Both the position numbers and the translations under genes were made by a program. 64,000 nt of DNA from Acholeplasmataceae bacterium (lineage in GTDB: Bacteria; Bacillota_I; Bacilli_A; Acholeplasmatales; Acholeplasmataceae). A model generated the notes under the pieces. That model was not told where the DNA came from and ran no database searches. It was given only the letters and a program-made list of their open reading frames with translations. The DNA is taken from positions 29,251 to 93,250 of the forward strand of contig JAUVXD010000007.1 of assembly GCA_030603805.1 (NCBI GenBank), given 5' to 3'. Positions 43,088 to 52,305 of this stretch are shown in pieces. Each line of letters opens with the position of its first letter. Within the stretch, counting starts at the first letter, position 1.

Positions 43088-44608
43088 ATGATTGTACTCA
43101 ACGGTGCATCGCTATCACTATCTACCCTCATATCCATTGCAAGAGACCATGAGTTGGTTTCCATTGATGAGGAGAGTATCAAAAAAATTAATCTTGCCAG
43201 TGAGATGGTTAAAGATATTGCCTCAAAGGATGAGGCTGTCTATGGCATCAATACAGGCTTCGGTCATCTTGCACAAGCCAAGATTAATAAGCATGCCTTA
43301 AATGAGTTACAAGAAAACCTACTCAAAAGTCATGCTTGCGGTGTCGGTGAACCTCTAGATATAGAAACGGTTCGTGCGATGATGGCTTTAAGAATTAATG
43401 CACTAATCAAAGGCTATAGTGGTCTTCGTTTAGAAACCATTTTAAAACTACTTGAATATCTAAATTTAAACATCATTCCTGTGGTTTTTGAAAAAGGGAG
43501 TTTAGGTGCGAGTGGTGATCTTGCGCTCCTTTCCCATATGAGTCTACCTTTAATTGGACTTGGAGAAGTCTATTATCAAAACAAACGCATGGAAACTATG
43601 GAAGCACTCAACCTAGCGGGACTTACCCCCTTAAAAGGATTAAAAGCCAAAGAAGGATTAAGTCTCATTAATGGTACTCAAGCAATGAGTGCCATTGGAG
43701 GGCTTGTTTTATATGATGCTTTTAAAGCGATAAGGCTTGCTAATTTATCACTTTCTATGACCATGGAAGCACTTGAAGGTATTATAGATGCCTATGATGC
43801 AAGAGTTCATGAGATTAGAAATCATCCTGGGCAAATGCATGTTGCCAAAGAAGTTAGATTGAATCTTCAAGGAAGTCAATATATAACAAAGCAAAATGAA
43901 AAGCGTGTTCAAGATGCCTATAGTCTAAGATGTGCACCTCAGGTTCATGGCGCTATTTTAGATGCGCTGTCTCATGTTGAAGATATTTTAAATCGTGAAA
44001 TGAATGCTGTAACCGATAATCCACTCATTTTTACTGAAGACAGAAGTGCAATTAGTGCAGGTAATTTTCATGGAGAACCATTAGCTTTAGGGTTTGATTA
44101 TTTAGGTATGGCGATTGCGGAACTTGCAAATATCAGTGAACGCCGGATTGAACGTATGGTTAACCCTCATTTATCCAATGGACTACCTCCTTTTTTAGCT
44201 AAATACTCAGGACTGAACTCTGGGCTCATGATTGTTCAATACACAGCTGCATCTTTAGTATCAGAAAATAAAGTCCTAGCACATCCTGCATCTGTCGACT
44301 CAATCCCCTCATCTGCGAATCAAGAAGATCATGTTTCCATGGGATCAATTTCTGCACGAAAAGCCAAATCGATTTTAGATAATACACTCAAAGTGATTGC
44401 AATGGAACTATTTGTTGCAGCTCAAGCCATGGATTTTAGAGAAAAGAAAAACATGGGACAAGTGACAAAAAGAGCGTATGAATTCATTAGAAAAGAGATA
44501 CCGATGATTGAAAACGATGAGATTTTATACCCCTATTTACATAAAATTGAAAACTTGATTCAATCAAAGTCTTTTGAACAAGAGGTATTTAAGGAGGACA
44601 TTCGATGA
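43088..44608 (+). CDS. hutH: Histidine ammonia-lyase
   Basis: 506 residues. The MIO cofactor triad Ala141-Ser-Gly is in GSLGASGDLALLSHM. YGINTGFGHLA, NGTQAMSAIGGL, QDAYSLRCAPQVHGA and NPLIF are further signatures. It turns histidine into urocanate and ammonia. The start at 43088 follows AAAGGAG; an in-frame ATG at 43052 lies inside ptb and is rejected. It overlaps hutU by four bases. Confidence 0.95.
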   Translation: MIVLNGASLSLSTLISIARDHELVSIDEESIKKINLASEMVKDIASKDEAVYGINTGFGHLAQAKINKHALNELQENLLKSHACGVGEPLDIETVRAMMALRINALIKGYSGLRLETILKLLEYLNLNIIPVVFEKGSLGASGDLALLSHMSLPLIGLGEVYYQNKRMETMEALNLAGLTPLKGLKAKEGLSLINGTQAMSAIGGLVLYDAFKAIRLANLSLSMTMEALEGIIDAYDARVHEIRNHPGQMHVAKEVRLNLQGSQYITKQNEKRVQDAYSLRCAPQVHGAILDALSHVEDILNREMNAVTDNPLIFTEDRSAISAGNFHGEPLALGFDYLGMAIAELANISERRIERMVNPHLSNGLPPFLAKYSGLNSGLMIVQYTAASLVSENKVLAHPASVDSIPSSANQEDHVSMGSISARKAKSILDNTLKVIAMELFVAAQAMDFREKKNMGQVTKRAYEFIRKEIPMIENDEILYPYLHKIENLIQSKSFEQEVFKEDIR

Positions 44609-46632
44609 CACCAATCCAGCCGATTTCACTGCTTGATATTTTCCCAACACTCCCTAAGCAACCCGAATTTATTCAAGGCATTAGAAGAGCACCCAAAAGA
44701 GATTTGAATTTAAGTGATGAGGATATTAAACTTGCACTTAAGAATGCCTTACGTTACATACCGCGTGAGTGGCATGAGACATTAGCTTTCGAGTTTTTAG
44801 ATGAACTTCTTTCAATGGGAAGAATTTATGGATACCGATTTCGTCCTCATGGGAAGATTGTTGGAAAACCGATAGAATCCTATCAAGGAAACACCCTTGA
44901 AGGTCGGGCGTTTCAAGTGATGATAGATAACAATCTCGATTTTAATGTTGCACTTTATCCATATGAACTGGTAACCTACGGTGAAACCGGTCAGGTATGT
45001 CAAAACTGGATGCAATACCAACTCATCAAAAAATACTTAGAAATCATGCAGGACGATCAAACATTGGTGGTCATGTCTGGACATCCCCTAGGTTTATATT
45101 TATCCCATAAAGAAGCACCAAGAGTGATGGTTACCAATGGTTTAATGGTTGGAGCTTTTGATACACAAGCACATTTTCAAAGAGCACAAGCTCTAGGTGT
45201 TGCAAATTATGGACAAATGACTGCTGGAGGATGGATGTATATTGGTCCTCAAGGGATTGTCCATGGTACTTACTCAACATTACTCAATGCTGGTCGTTTG
45301 AAACTGGGCTTGAAGCATGAAGAAAATCTTGCAGGAAAACTCTTTGTTTCATCTGGTTTAGGTGGCATGAGTGGTGCTCAAGGTAAAGCTTGTGAAATCG
45401 CAGGTGGTGTTGCGATTATTGCAGAAGTTGATTTCTCGAGAATTCAAACCAGATACCAGCAAGGTTGGGTTAAAGAGATTGCAACGAAAGAAAAAGAAGC
45501 TTTCGATCTTGCCCAAAAATACTTAAATAAGAAACAACCCTATGCCATTGCGTATCACGGAAACATTGTGGATTTACTTGAGTACGCCATTTTAAACAAC
45601 ATCAAGATTGATTTATTAAGCGATCAAACATCATGTCATGCAGTCTATGAAGGTGGATATTGTCCTTCAGGTATGACTTTTGAAATGCGCACCGAACTTC
45701 TAAGAAATGATTTAAACACATTTAAAATGAAGGTCAAAGAGACCTTGATTAAGCATATTTCAGCCATTGAAAAACTGGTTCAAAAGGGGACATACTTTTT
45801 TGATTATGGAAATAGCTTTTTAAAGGCTGTTTATGATGCAGGTTATGTATCAATTTGTAAAAATCAAACAAACGATTTATCTGGGTTTATCTATCCATCT
45901 TATGTAGAAGATATTATGGGACCCATGCTTTTTGATTATGGATATGGTCCCTTCAGATGGATTTGTCTATCCGGCAATCCCAAGGATTTAGAACGCACCG
46001 ATCTAGCAGCAATGAAGATGATTGAAAATTTCAAAAGAACACAAGATTTAGATAATTACAAGTGGCTCCATGATGCGAAAAAGAATCAACTTGTGGTTGG
46101 AACTCAAGCCAGAATCTTATATCAAGATGCGTATGGTAGACTTAAGATTGCACTTAAATTTAATCAAATGGTTAGAGATCGTGAAGTCGGTCCTGTGATG
46201 CTTGGAAGAGATCACCACGATACGGGTGGAACCGATAGTCCCTTTAGAGAAACAGCCAATATTAAAGATGGATCCAATGTCATGGCAGATATGGCAACTC
46301 AAGTTGCATTAGGCAATGCAGCCAGAGGCATGAGTTTAGTCGCGCTTCATAACGGTGGTGGTGTTGGTATCGGTAAATCGATTAATGGTGGATATGGTAT
46401 GGTCTTAGATGGATCCAAACGGGTTGATGATATTTTACAAGAGGCGATGCTATTTGATGTGATGGCAGGTGTCTCAAGACGTGCATGGGCAACCAATCCC
46501 AATGCCATGGAAACCGTTCAAAAATTTAATCAAATGGACAATCATTCGATTGTAACAGAACCTTATGTTGCAGATGACTTATTGCTTGATCGAATTTTAA
46601 ATTTAAAAAAGGAGCCCAAACACCATGAATAA
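44605..46632 (+). CDS. hutU: Urocanate hydratase, long form
   Basis: 675 residues, about 120 longer than the 550-residue form of Bacillus and Pseudomonas and close to the long form of animals and some anaerobes. MSGHPLG, GGWMYIGPQGIVHGT, SSGLGGMSGAQGKACEIAGG, DQTSCHAVYEGGYCPSGM, GPMLFDYGYGPFRWICLSG and HNGGGVGIGKSINGG are the NAD-binding and active-site blocks. It hydrates urocanate to imidazolonepropionate. Confidence 0.94.
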   Translation: MTPIQPISLLDIFPTLPKQPEFIQGIRRAPKRDLNLSDEDIKLALKNALRYIPREWHETLAFEFLDELLSMGRIYGYRFRPHGKIVGKPIESYQGNTLEGRAFQVMIDNNLDFNVALYPYELVTYGETGQVCQNWMQYQLIKKYLEIMQDDQTLVVMSGHPLGLYLSHKEAPRVMVTNGLMVGAFDTQAHFQRAQALGVANYGQMTAGGWMYIGPQGIVHGTYSTLLNAGRLKLGLKHEENLAGKLFVSSGLGGMSGAQGKACEIAGGVAIIAEVDFSRIQTRYQQGWVKEIATKEKEAFDLAQKYLNKKQPYAIAYHGNIVDLLEYAILNNIKIDLLSDQTSCHAVYEGGYCPSGMTFEMRTELLRNDLNTFKMKVKETLIKHISAIEKLVQKGTYFFDYGNSFLKAVYDAGYVSICKNQTNDLSGFIYPSYVEDIMGPMLFDYGYGPFRWICLSGNPKDLERTDLAAMKMIENFKRTQDLDNYKWLHDAKKNQLVVGTQARILYQDAYGRLKIALKFNQMVRDREVGPVMLGRDHHDTGGTDSPFRETANIKDGSNVMADMATQVALGNAARGMSLVALHNGGGVGIGKSINGGYGMVLDGSKRVDDILQEAMLFDVMAGVSRRAWATNPNAMETVQKFNQMDNHSIVTEPYVADDLLLDRILNLKKEPKHHE

Positions 46633-47599
46633 AATCGTACAATGTGTCCCAAATATTTCTGAAGGCAGAAATCTTCATTTGATTGAATATATTGTTGCAC
46701 CACTTAAAGATCAAGTGGGGTTTAAGTTGATTAGTGTTGAACCTGATAAGGATTATAATCGGACAGTGATTACCTTGATTGGCGATCCGCATCAGATGAT
46801 TATGCCTCTCCTTGAATTCTTTAAACGTGCGCTTGAAAAAATTGATATGAGAAATCACCAAGGGGAACATCCACGTATGGGGGCTGTTGATGTGGTCCCA
46901 TTTATTCCCATCAGTAACGTTTCGATGGATGAGTGTGTCGAGTACGCAAAATCGCTTGCTGACCACGTTTCCTTTATGTATCAGATTCCTGTATTTCTTT
47001 ATGCGAAAGCCGCTCAAATGCCCAATAGAATTAATCTCCCAGACATTAGAAAAGGCGAGTTTGAGGGTATGGCTGAAAAGATTTTAGATAACGAATGGCA
47101 TCCAGATTATGGAAAACCAGTGATGCATCCAACCTTTGGTGTCACAGCGATTGGTGCAAGAATGCCACTGATTGCCTATAATATTGATTTAATGACAAAT
47201 GATGAAAAAATTGCGTCAAATATTGCGAAAACCATCCGTCAATCTTCAGGAGGATATCAATATATTCAAGCAGGTCCAGCAATACTCCTAGACCGAGGAC
47301 ATGTTCAAGTCACAATGAATATCTTGGATTATAAAAAGAATGCAATCTATAGAATTTATGAAACTGTATTGATGGAAGCTAAACGATATCAAGTGGAGAT
47401 CACAGGCTCTGAAGTTATTGGACTCATCCCTAAAGACGCACTTCTTGAATCCTTAAAATATTACATGCAAAGAGATCAAGTACCTTATGATAAACAGATG
47501 ACTTTAGAGACAATGGTTGCTTATGGTCAAACATACTTAAAGCTGAGAGATTTTAATATCTATAAAATGATAGAAGCAAATCTGGAGGAAAATCAATGA
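46625..47599 (+). CDS. ftcD: Glutamate formimidoyltransferase
   Basis: 324 residues, the formiminotransferase part of FTCD as a separate protein. VQCVPNISEGRN, EPDKDYNRTVITLIGDP, HQGEHPRMGAVDVVPFIP and PDYGKPVMHPTFGVTAIGARMPLIAYNI are typical. It moves the formimino group of formiminoglutamate to tetrahydrofolate, giving glutamate. It works with FchA at the end of the operon. Overlaps hutU by eight bases. Confidence 0.94.
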   Translation: MNKIVQCVPNISEGRNLHLIEYIVAPLKDQVGFKLISVEPDKDYNRTVITLIGDPHQMIMPLLEFFKRALEKIDMRNHQGEHPRMGAVDVVPFIPISNVSMDECVEYAKSLADHVSFMYQIPVFLYAKAAQMPNRINLPDIRKGEFEGMAEKILDNEWHPDYGKPVMHPTFGVTAIGARMPLIAYNIDLMTNDEKIASNIAKTIRQSSGGYQYIQAGPAILLDRGHVQVTMNILDYKKNAIYRIYETVLMEAKRYQVEITGSEVIGLIPKDALLESLKYYMQRDQVPYDKQMTLETMVAYGQTYLKLRDFNIYKMIEANLEENQ

Positions 47600-48858
47600 T
47601 CGCTGATTTAGTCGTTATCCACATTAAAACCATTTACACACCGTATCTAAAACCACCTGTTAAAGGAAAACATATGGCATCCATTCATGAAATCATGGAT
47701 GCATATATCGCTGTTAAGGATGGTCGTATTATTGATATCGGTTCAGGAAGTCCCAAAGATTTTATGGGTCCAAATACTGCTGTCTATGATGCGAAAAATC
47801 ACATTGTCATACCTGGTCTAATTGATGGACACACCCACTTAGTCCATGGAGGTTCTAGAGAGCATGAGTTTAAAATGCTCCAAGAAGGCATCCCATATTT
47901 AGAGATACTTAAACAAGGCGGCGGCATATTAAGTACAGTTGAAAAAACAAGACAAGCAACTGAAAAGGAATTGTATTTTCAAGCATTGAAGTCATTAGAT
48001 GAGATGATGCTTTATGGTGTGACATCTGTTGAATCAAAAAGTGGGTACGGACTGAATTTGGAGCATGAGATTAAACAACTCAAAGTCAATCAGCGTTTAA
48101 AAGAAAATCATCCTGTTTATATCTCATCAACTTATATGGGTGCTCATGCACTACCTTTAGAGTTTAAAGAGGATAAAGAAGCTTATATCAATCAAGTCAT
48201 CAAGGATATGAAAGAGATTAAAAAATTAGGCCTTGCAGAAGCAGTCGATGTTTTTTGTGAAACAGGTGTCTTTTCAATCGAAGAATCAAAAAAGGTCTTA
48301 AGCGAAGCGAAGGTTTTAGGATTTAAGATTAAAATGCATGCGGATGAGATCGATGCTATCGGTGGCGCTGGTCTTGGCGTTGATTTAGGATGCACATCCG
48401 TTGATCATCTCATGGCGATATCAGATGAAGATATATTGAAACTTTCAGAAAGTCATACCATTGCTAATTGTTTACCAGGCACATCATTCAACTTAAAGAA
48501 AAAGTATGCACCTGCTCGAAAAATGATTGATCAAGGTGTTGCATTAGGCATTGCGGGTGATTATAACCCAGGGTCTTGTCCATCCGAAAATTTTCAGTTG
48601 ATCATGCAACTTGCATCAAAAGAGATGCAACTTCTACCCGAAGAGGTTTTAAATGCAGTTACGATGAATGCAGCTTACCATTTAGGCATCAGCCATCTCA
48701 AAGGATCTTTAGAAGTTGGTAAGGATGCAGACTTTGTAATTATGAAAGCACCCAATTTAGCTTATCTATTTTATCATTTTGGTATTAATCATACAAAGGA
48801 TGTCTTCATTAAAGGCAAGCCTGTTGTCTTAAACAGACAGATTGTGAGGTCTATATGA
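47596..48858 (+). CDS. hutI: Imidazolonepropionase
   Basis: 420 residues, amidohydrolase superfamily. The metal motif is DGHTHLVHGGSREHEF, with KMHADEIDAIGGAGLG, SVDHLMAISDED and GIAGDYNPGSCPSENFQL further on. It opens the imidazolone ring to formiminoglutamate. It overlaps ftcD and fchA by four bases each. Confidence 0.95.
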   Translation: MIADLVVIHIKTIYTPYLKPPVKGKHMASIHEIMDAYIAVKDGRIIDIGSGSPKDFMGPNTAVYDAKNHIVIPGLIDGHTHLVHGGSREHEFKMLQEGIPYLEILKQGGGILSTVEKTRQATEKELYFQALKSLDEMMLYGVTSVESKSGYGLNLEHEIKQLKVNQRLKENHPVYISSTYMGAHALPLEFKEDKEAYINQVIKDMKEIKKLGLAEAVDVFCETGVFSIEESKKVLSEAKVLGFKIKMHADEIDAIGGAGLGVDLGCTSVDHLMAISDEDILKLSESHTIANCLPGTSFNLKKKYAPARKMIDQGVALGIAGDYNPGSCPSENFQLIMQLASKEMQLLPEEVLNAVTMNAAYHLGISHLKGSLEVGKDADFVIMKAPNLAYLFYHFGINHTKDVFIKGKPVVLNRQIVRSI

Positions 48859-49508
48859 AATTAGTCGATTTAAAAGTATTAGATTTTTTAAATGAAGTGG
48901 ATTCCAAATCACCTGCTCCAGGCGGGGGTTCAGTATCAGCACTTGTTTCGTCCTTAGGCGTATCACTTACAAGAATGGTGGGTCATCTGACCACAAGTAA
49001 GAAGAAATTTGCAAGTTTAGAAGCAGAAATTCAGTTAGAATTTCAAGATGTTATGTCTGCTCTTGATATGATTAAGCAGCAATTGATCTTAAGTATTGAT
49101 GAAGATACCAAAGCATTTAATCAGATTATGGCAGCTTATCAACTTCCAAAAGATAATGAAGAAAATCAAAAGATACGATATCAAGCAATCCAATTGGCAA
49201 CTGAAGAAGCAATTATCGTACCATTGAAGGTTGCAGCACTCTCTTTTTCTGTACTTCATCACCTACCTTTTATGATACAATATGGTAATCCTCAAGCCAT
49301 TTCTGATTTAGGTGTTGCCATGCTATCGTTGGCTACAGGCATTGAAGGTGCTTGTATGAATGTCTTAATCAATCTACCAGGCTTTGATAACAAAATTGCA
49401 GCCTCACAATACAAAAAACAAGTTGACCAACTCATTGATGATACACATCGGATTCGTGATGAGGTTCTCTCGTTAATTTATCAATCACTTAAAAAGGATG
49501 AATCCTAA
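48855..49508 (+). CDS. fchA: Formimidoyltetrahydrofolate cyclodeaminase
   Basis: 217 residues, all-helical FTCD cyclodeaminase domain as a separate protein. SPAPGGGSVSALVSSLGVSLTRMVGHLT is the N-terminal signature and IDEDTKAFNQIMAAYQLPK follows. It releases ammonia and makes 5,10-methenyl-THF, so C1 units of histidine enter the folate pool. Last gene of the operon. Confidence 0.93.
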   Translation: MKLVDLKVLDFLNEVDSKSPAPGGGSVSALVSSLGVSLTRMVGHLTTSKKKFASLEAEIQLEFQDVMSALDMIKQQLILSIDEDTKAFNQIMAAYQLPKDNEENQKIRYQAIQLATEEAIIVPLKVAALSFSVLHHLPFMIQYGNPQAISDLGVAMLSLATGIEGACMNVLINLPGFDNKIAASQYKKQVDQLIDDTHRIRDEVLSLIYQSLKKDES

Positions 49509-49537
49509 GTGAAAGTATTTTCATTTTGGTTTAAGTC

Positions 49538-49566
49538 TTGATTAATTGGCATAAGTCCTCTATAAT
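49538..49566 (+). promoter_or_regulatory. Promoter of the cobalamin uptake operon
   Basis: TTGATT (49538-49543), 17 bases, TATAAT (49561-49566), just upstream of the riboswitch. Confidence 0.75.
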
Positions 49567-49579
49567 TAAAGTTAATTGA

Positions 49580-49813
49580 ATACGACACTATTGGTGCGAA
49601 AGCATAACAGGGAAGCAAGTTAAAATCTTGAGCTGTCCCAGCAACCGTGATACTGACGAAATGCAATAACCACTGCGTAAGCGGGAAGGTGCAAATTAGG
49701 ATGAAGTTAAGCCGGGAGACCTACCAAATGTCAAATCAAGTCATCTTCTGGGGTTGAGAAGGGCAAAAATCCTCTTTTTGTCTATTGCCATACCCCAAAA
49801 GGTATGGTTTTTT
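49580..49813 (+). promoter_or_regulatory. Cobalamin (adenosylcobalamin-class) riboswitch with terminator
   Basis: The B12 box AGCCGGGAGACCTACC (49710-49725) and the upstream conserved parts (TTGGTGCGAAAGC, ACAGGGAAGC, the CCCAGCAACCGTGAT segment, AACCACTGCG, GCGGGAAGG) are in order. The expression platform is the terminator CCATACC-CCAAAA-GGTATGG (49788-49807) with TTTTTT. TGGGGT (49749-49754) can pair with ACCCCA (49792-49797) as an antiterminator. Expected behaviour is shut-off when B12 is plentiful. It fills the 328-base gap before the next gene. Confidence 0.93.
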
Positions 49814-49836
49814 ATTTCAAAATAAGGAGAAAGTAC

Positions 49837-51039
49837 ATGAAAAAAGTATGGTTTACAGTTTTATTTTTCTTAAGTTTGATTCTGTTTGCTGGATGTCAGA
49901 CAGAAGATGTGGTTCCAACGGAACCAGAAGGTGATTTTAGTGTCACGGTTGAAGTGCTTTCATTAGAGGGTGAAAAGTTATTTGACCAGGTGATTCGATT
50001 CTTCTCAGATACAGAACAAAACTTTGTTGAAATTTTAGATGATGCCATCGATTTGGATTACACAAATTCACAATATGGCGCATTTATTACAGGTGTTGCA
50101 GGTATTTACCCCCCTGAAAATGGTGTGACGTGGAATTACTGGTTTTCTATATTAATTGATGGAGAACTTTCATGGACAGGGCTCGATACCGTTGAGGTTG
50201 AAGATGGGAAAACCATCACATTTCAAATTTCTACAATGCTCGATGAAACTGACCTTTGGGTAGACCAAGTCATCTATAGTTTTCTAGAAACAAGATTAGC
50301 ATCTTATATCAACCAAGATCAGATGCATTTCACGGTTGTGCTTGCGTTAAATAAACTTAAAAGCGCAGGATATGATGTCCCAAGTGTTTCATCATTAGCA
50401 GGCACATCACCTACACTTTTAAGAGACTCCATTTCTAATGCTTATAAAACAGCAGTCTTTGAAGTTGCACTCGGATTGAATACGGATGCAACCTTATCTT
50501 ATTTAGAAACAGCTTCAGCATCAAATCATTATGAAGCAATTTCTCAACTTTCAGCACTGACATTACTCAATAGTACACATGCTAAGGTTGATCAACTGAT
50601 TGCGATGCTTATATCAAGCACGCCAGAATATATGGATGCAGACTACGCAGGTATGGTGATTGCAGCATTATCTCATTATTCCGAAGTTGATGGTGTTCAA
50701 GCTTGGATTAACACCATGATTTTAGAGATTGAAGAAGTTTTAACGTTTGAAGGCATCACATCTTGGGGTAGTGCGAATGCAGCTTCAACAGCTCAAGCGA
50801 TATTAGGACTTGTTTCATTAGGATTAACTCCAAGAGAGGTAACTCAAACAGGTTTAGAAGTCGAATTTGATTTAATTGCGGCACTTCAAATATATGAAAC
50901 ATTATCAGGATTTAAATATACATCATCTGATTCAAATTTAGATCTAGCATTTTCAACGCCGCAAGGCTTTGCAGCTCTTGTTGTGTATAAGATATATCGA
51001 GATACATGGGGTAATCCCAAAGTAGATCTCCACAGATAG
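49837..51039 (+). CDS. Transcobalamin/intrinsic-factor-like B12-binding lipoprotein (DUF4430 plus alpha6/alpha6 domain)
   Basis: 400 residues. The lipobox LFAGC gives a lipid-anchored Cys20. Residues about 30-130 are a DUF4430-type beta domain (GVTWNYWFSILIDGELSWTGLDTVEVEDGKTITF). The rest looks like an alpha6/alpha6 barrel (repeated helices; DADYAGMVIAALSHYSE, NAASTAQAILGLVSLG). The same two folds in reverse order make up animal intrinsic factor and transcobalamin. With the B12 riboswitch upstream and the ECF S component downstream, a surface cobalamin-capture role is the best inference. The start at 49837 follows AAGGAGA; ATG 49804 lies in the terminator. Confidence 0.75.
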   Translation: MKKVWFTVLFFLSLILFAGCQTEDVVPTEPEGDFSVTVEVLSLEGEKLFDQVIRFFSDTEQNFVEILDDAIDLDYTNSQYGAFITGVAGIYPPENGVTWNYWFSILIDGELSWTGLDTVEVEDGKTITFQISTMLDETDLWVDQVIYSFLETRLASYINQDQMHFTVVLALNKLKSAGYDVPSVSSLAGTSPTLLRDSISNAYKTAVFEVALGLNTDATLSYLETASASNHYEAISQLSALTLLNSTHAKVDQLIAMLISSTPEYMDADYAGMVIAALSHYSEVDGVQAWINTMILEIEEVLTFEGITSWGSANAASTAQAILGLVSLGLTPREVTQTGLEVEFDLIAALQIYETLSGFKYTSSDSNLDLAFSTPQGFAALVVYKIYRDTWGNPKVDLHR

Positions 51040-51045
51040 GACCTT

Positions 51046-51513
51046 ATGAAACAAAATTTGATTAAAATCATCATCAGCTTCATCGCAATTATCACGATTG
51101 GTGTCATTGTTTACCAACTGATGAGACCTCATCAAGCTGAATCTGAAGGTGTCATTTACCTTTTGATTCAAGATGAAGACAATCAAATCCTCTATGATGG
51201 AGAAATCCCCTTTTTTGAAGGTGATACCTTTTATGACATCCTAGCAAGAGAGTTTTCACTCATCTGTGCGACTCAAACTTATCAAGCTGACGATACATGC
51301 GCCTATACCTTTAATACGTTTATCTATCAAGGGAAGGTCATTTTAGGGATATCAGGCAATGATTTTGAACTCCTCACCGACTGGAGTCACACATTTTTAG
51401 CTTTTGAAGTTTTAGTAGAAAACAATTATGTCCTTTCAACACAAGGACCAAGTCACCAGATTTATCAAGATCAAGACCATTTTAGAATTTCAGTAAGAAG
51501 AGTTTCGGGGTAA
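51046..51513 (+). CDS. Membrane-anchored stand-alone DUF4430-like protein
   Basis: 155 residues: one N-terminal helix (about 7-26), then an extracellular beta domain that looks like a single DUF4430 unit (EGVIYLLIQDEDNQILYDGEIPFFEGDTFYDILAREF..., HTFLAFEVLVENNYVLSTQGPSHQIYQDQDHFRISVRRV). It has two cysteines (in ICATQTYQADDTCAY) that could form a disulfide. Six bases after the B12-binding candidate, so it probably helps in cobalamin binding or hand-over. The family call is by pattern and moderate. Confidence 0.6.
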   Translation: MKQNLIKIIISFIAIITIGVIVYQLMRPHQAESEGVIYLLIQDEDNQILYDGEIPFFEGDTFYDILAREFSLICATQTYQADDTCAYTFNTFIYQGKVILGISGNDFELLTDWSHTFLAFEVLVENNYVLSTQGPSHQIYQDQDHFRISVRRVSG

Positions 51514-51519
51514 TTTGAG

Positions 51520-52056
51520 ATGAGCATGACAAAGACAACACTTAGAATTAAAGATACAGCACTTATTGCCATATGTGCGGCGATTCTTTTTGTGCAACAG
51601 TTGTCACTCTCGATGCTCCCTAATATTCAATTTACAACACTACTGATTGTTTTATTTACACGAGTTCTTGGGTTTAAAAGAACGACATTCATTATCATCA
51701 TTCATGTGATTGTCTCCAATTTCTTTTCACCTTATGGTCCAGTTAATCCGATGTATATGCCTTTTATGTTTATCGCTTGGATGCTTCTCCCCATATCACT
51801 GAAAACGATTTTTAAATCTCTTGATCATCCTTATGGGCTTGCAACATTTGGGTTTTTCTTTGGGTTTGTTTATGGTTGGATGTTTATACCGGTCTCTGTG
51901 TTTATTTTAGGCACACCATTTCTACCCTATTTAATTGCAGATCTCCCATTTGAGCTCATCATGGCACTCAGTAACTTTATAACGATTCTCTGGCTCTATC
52001 AGCCTTTAAAGAAACTTTTGACAGATCAAATGAACAAATTCATGCATATTGCTTAA
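51520..52056 (+). CDS. ECF transporter S component, probable cobalamin or precursor specificity
   Basis: 178 residues with five or six membrane helices; IKDTALIAICAAILFVQQ at the start and TFGFFFGFVYGWMFIPVSVFILG and LPFELIMALSNFITILWLYQPLKKLL are typical of S components. It needs the shared EcfT and EcfA subunits, which are not here. The riboswitch and the two surface proteins point to cobalamin or cobinamide as substrate. Start could also be ATG 51526. Confidence 0.7.
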   Translation: MSMTKTTLRIKDTALIAICAAILFVQQLSLSMLPNIQFTTLLIVLFTRVLGFKRTTFIIIIHVIVSNFFSPYGPVNPMYMPFMFIAWMLLPISLKTIFKSLDHPYGLATFGFFFGFVYGWMFIPVSVFILGTPFLPYLIADLPFELIMALSNFITILWLYQPLKKLLTDQMNKFMHIA

Positions 52057-52081
52057 AAAAAGACCTTGCTAAGGTCTTTTT
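52057..52081. terminator. Bidirectional terminator between convergent genes
   Basis: AAAAAGACCTT-GCT-AAGGTCTTTTT: the hairpin has A and T runs on both sides, so it can end the cobalamin operon (+) and the HMA gene (-). Confidence 0.85.
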
Positions 52082-52296
52082 GCTTGATAGCCTCTAGATC
52101 CAAGGCGTTCGATGATTTCTCTTTCAGTGATTTCTTTCTCATCATATTTGATGAATGCAAGATCTAAATCAAAATCAGTTGAAACTGATTCGATGCCATA
52201 CATAGATTTAAGCATAATGATGATGGGTCCGCCACAATGACCACAGTTACATCCTTCACAAGTAAGTTGTTCAATTTTAAGTGTTGTATCTTTCAT
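52069..52296 (-). CDS. Small HMA-like protein with a Cys-rich loop
   Basis: 75 residues with the beta-alpha-beta-beta-alpha-beta outline of heavy-metal-associated domains. The metal loop is LTCEGCNCGHCGGP, four cysteines where the family has two. The second half (GIESVSTDFDLDLAFIKYDEKEITEREIIERLGSRGY) is normal for the fold. Might bind two thiophilic metal ions or a cluster; role unknown. Ten bases downstream of the SRAP gene, in the same orientation. Confidence 0.7.
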   Translation of the reverse strand: MKDTTLKIEQLTCEGCNCGHCGGPIIIMLKSMYGIESVSTDFDLDLAFIKYDEKEITEREIIERLGSRGYQAKRP

Positions 52297-52305
52297 AGAT
52301 GCTCC

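Noticed and set aside
49804..49836. Upstream start of the B12-binding lipoprotein
   Set aside because: It lies in the riboswitch terminator stem; ATG 49837 follows AAGGAGA and begins the lipoprotein signal.
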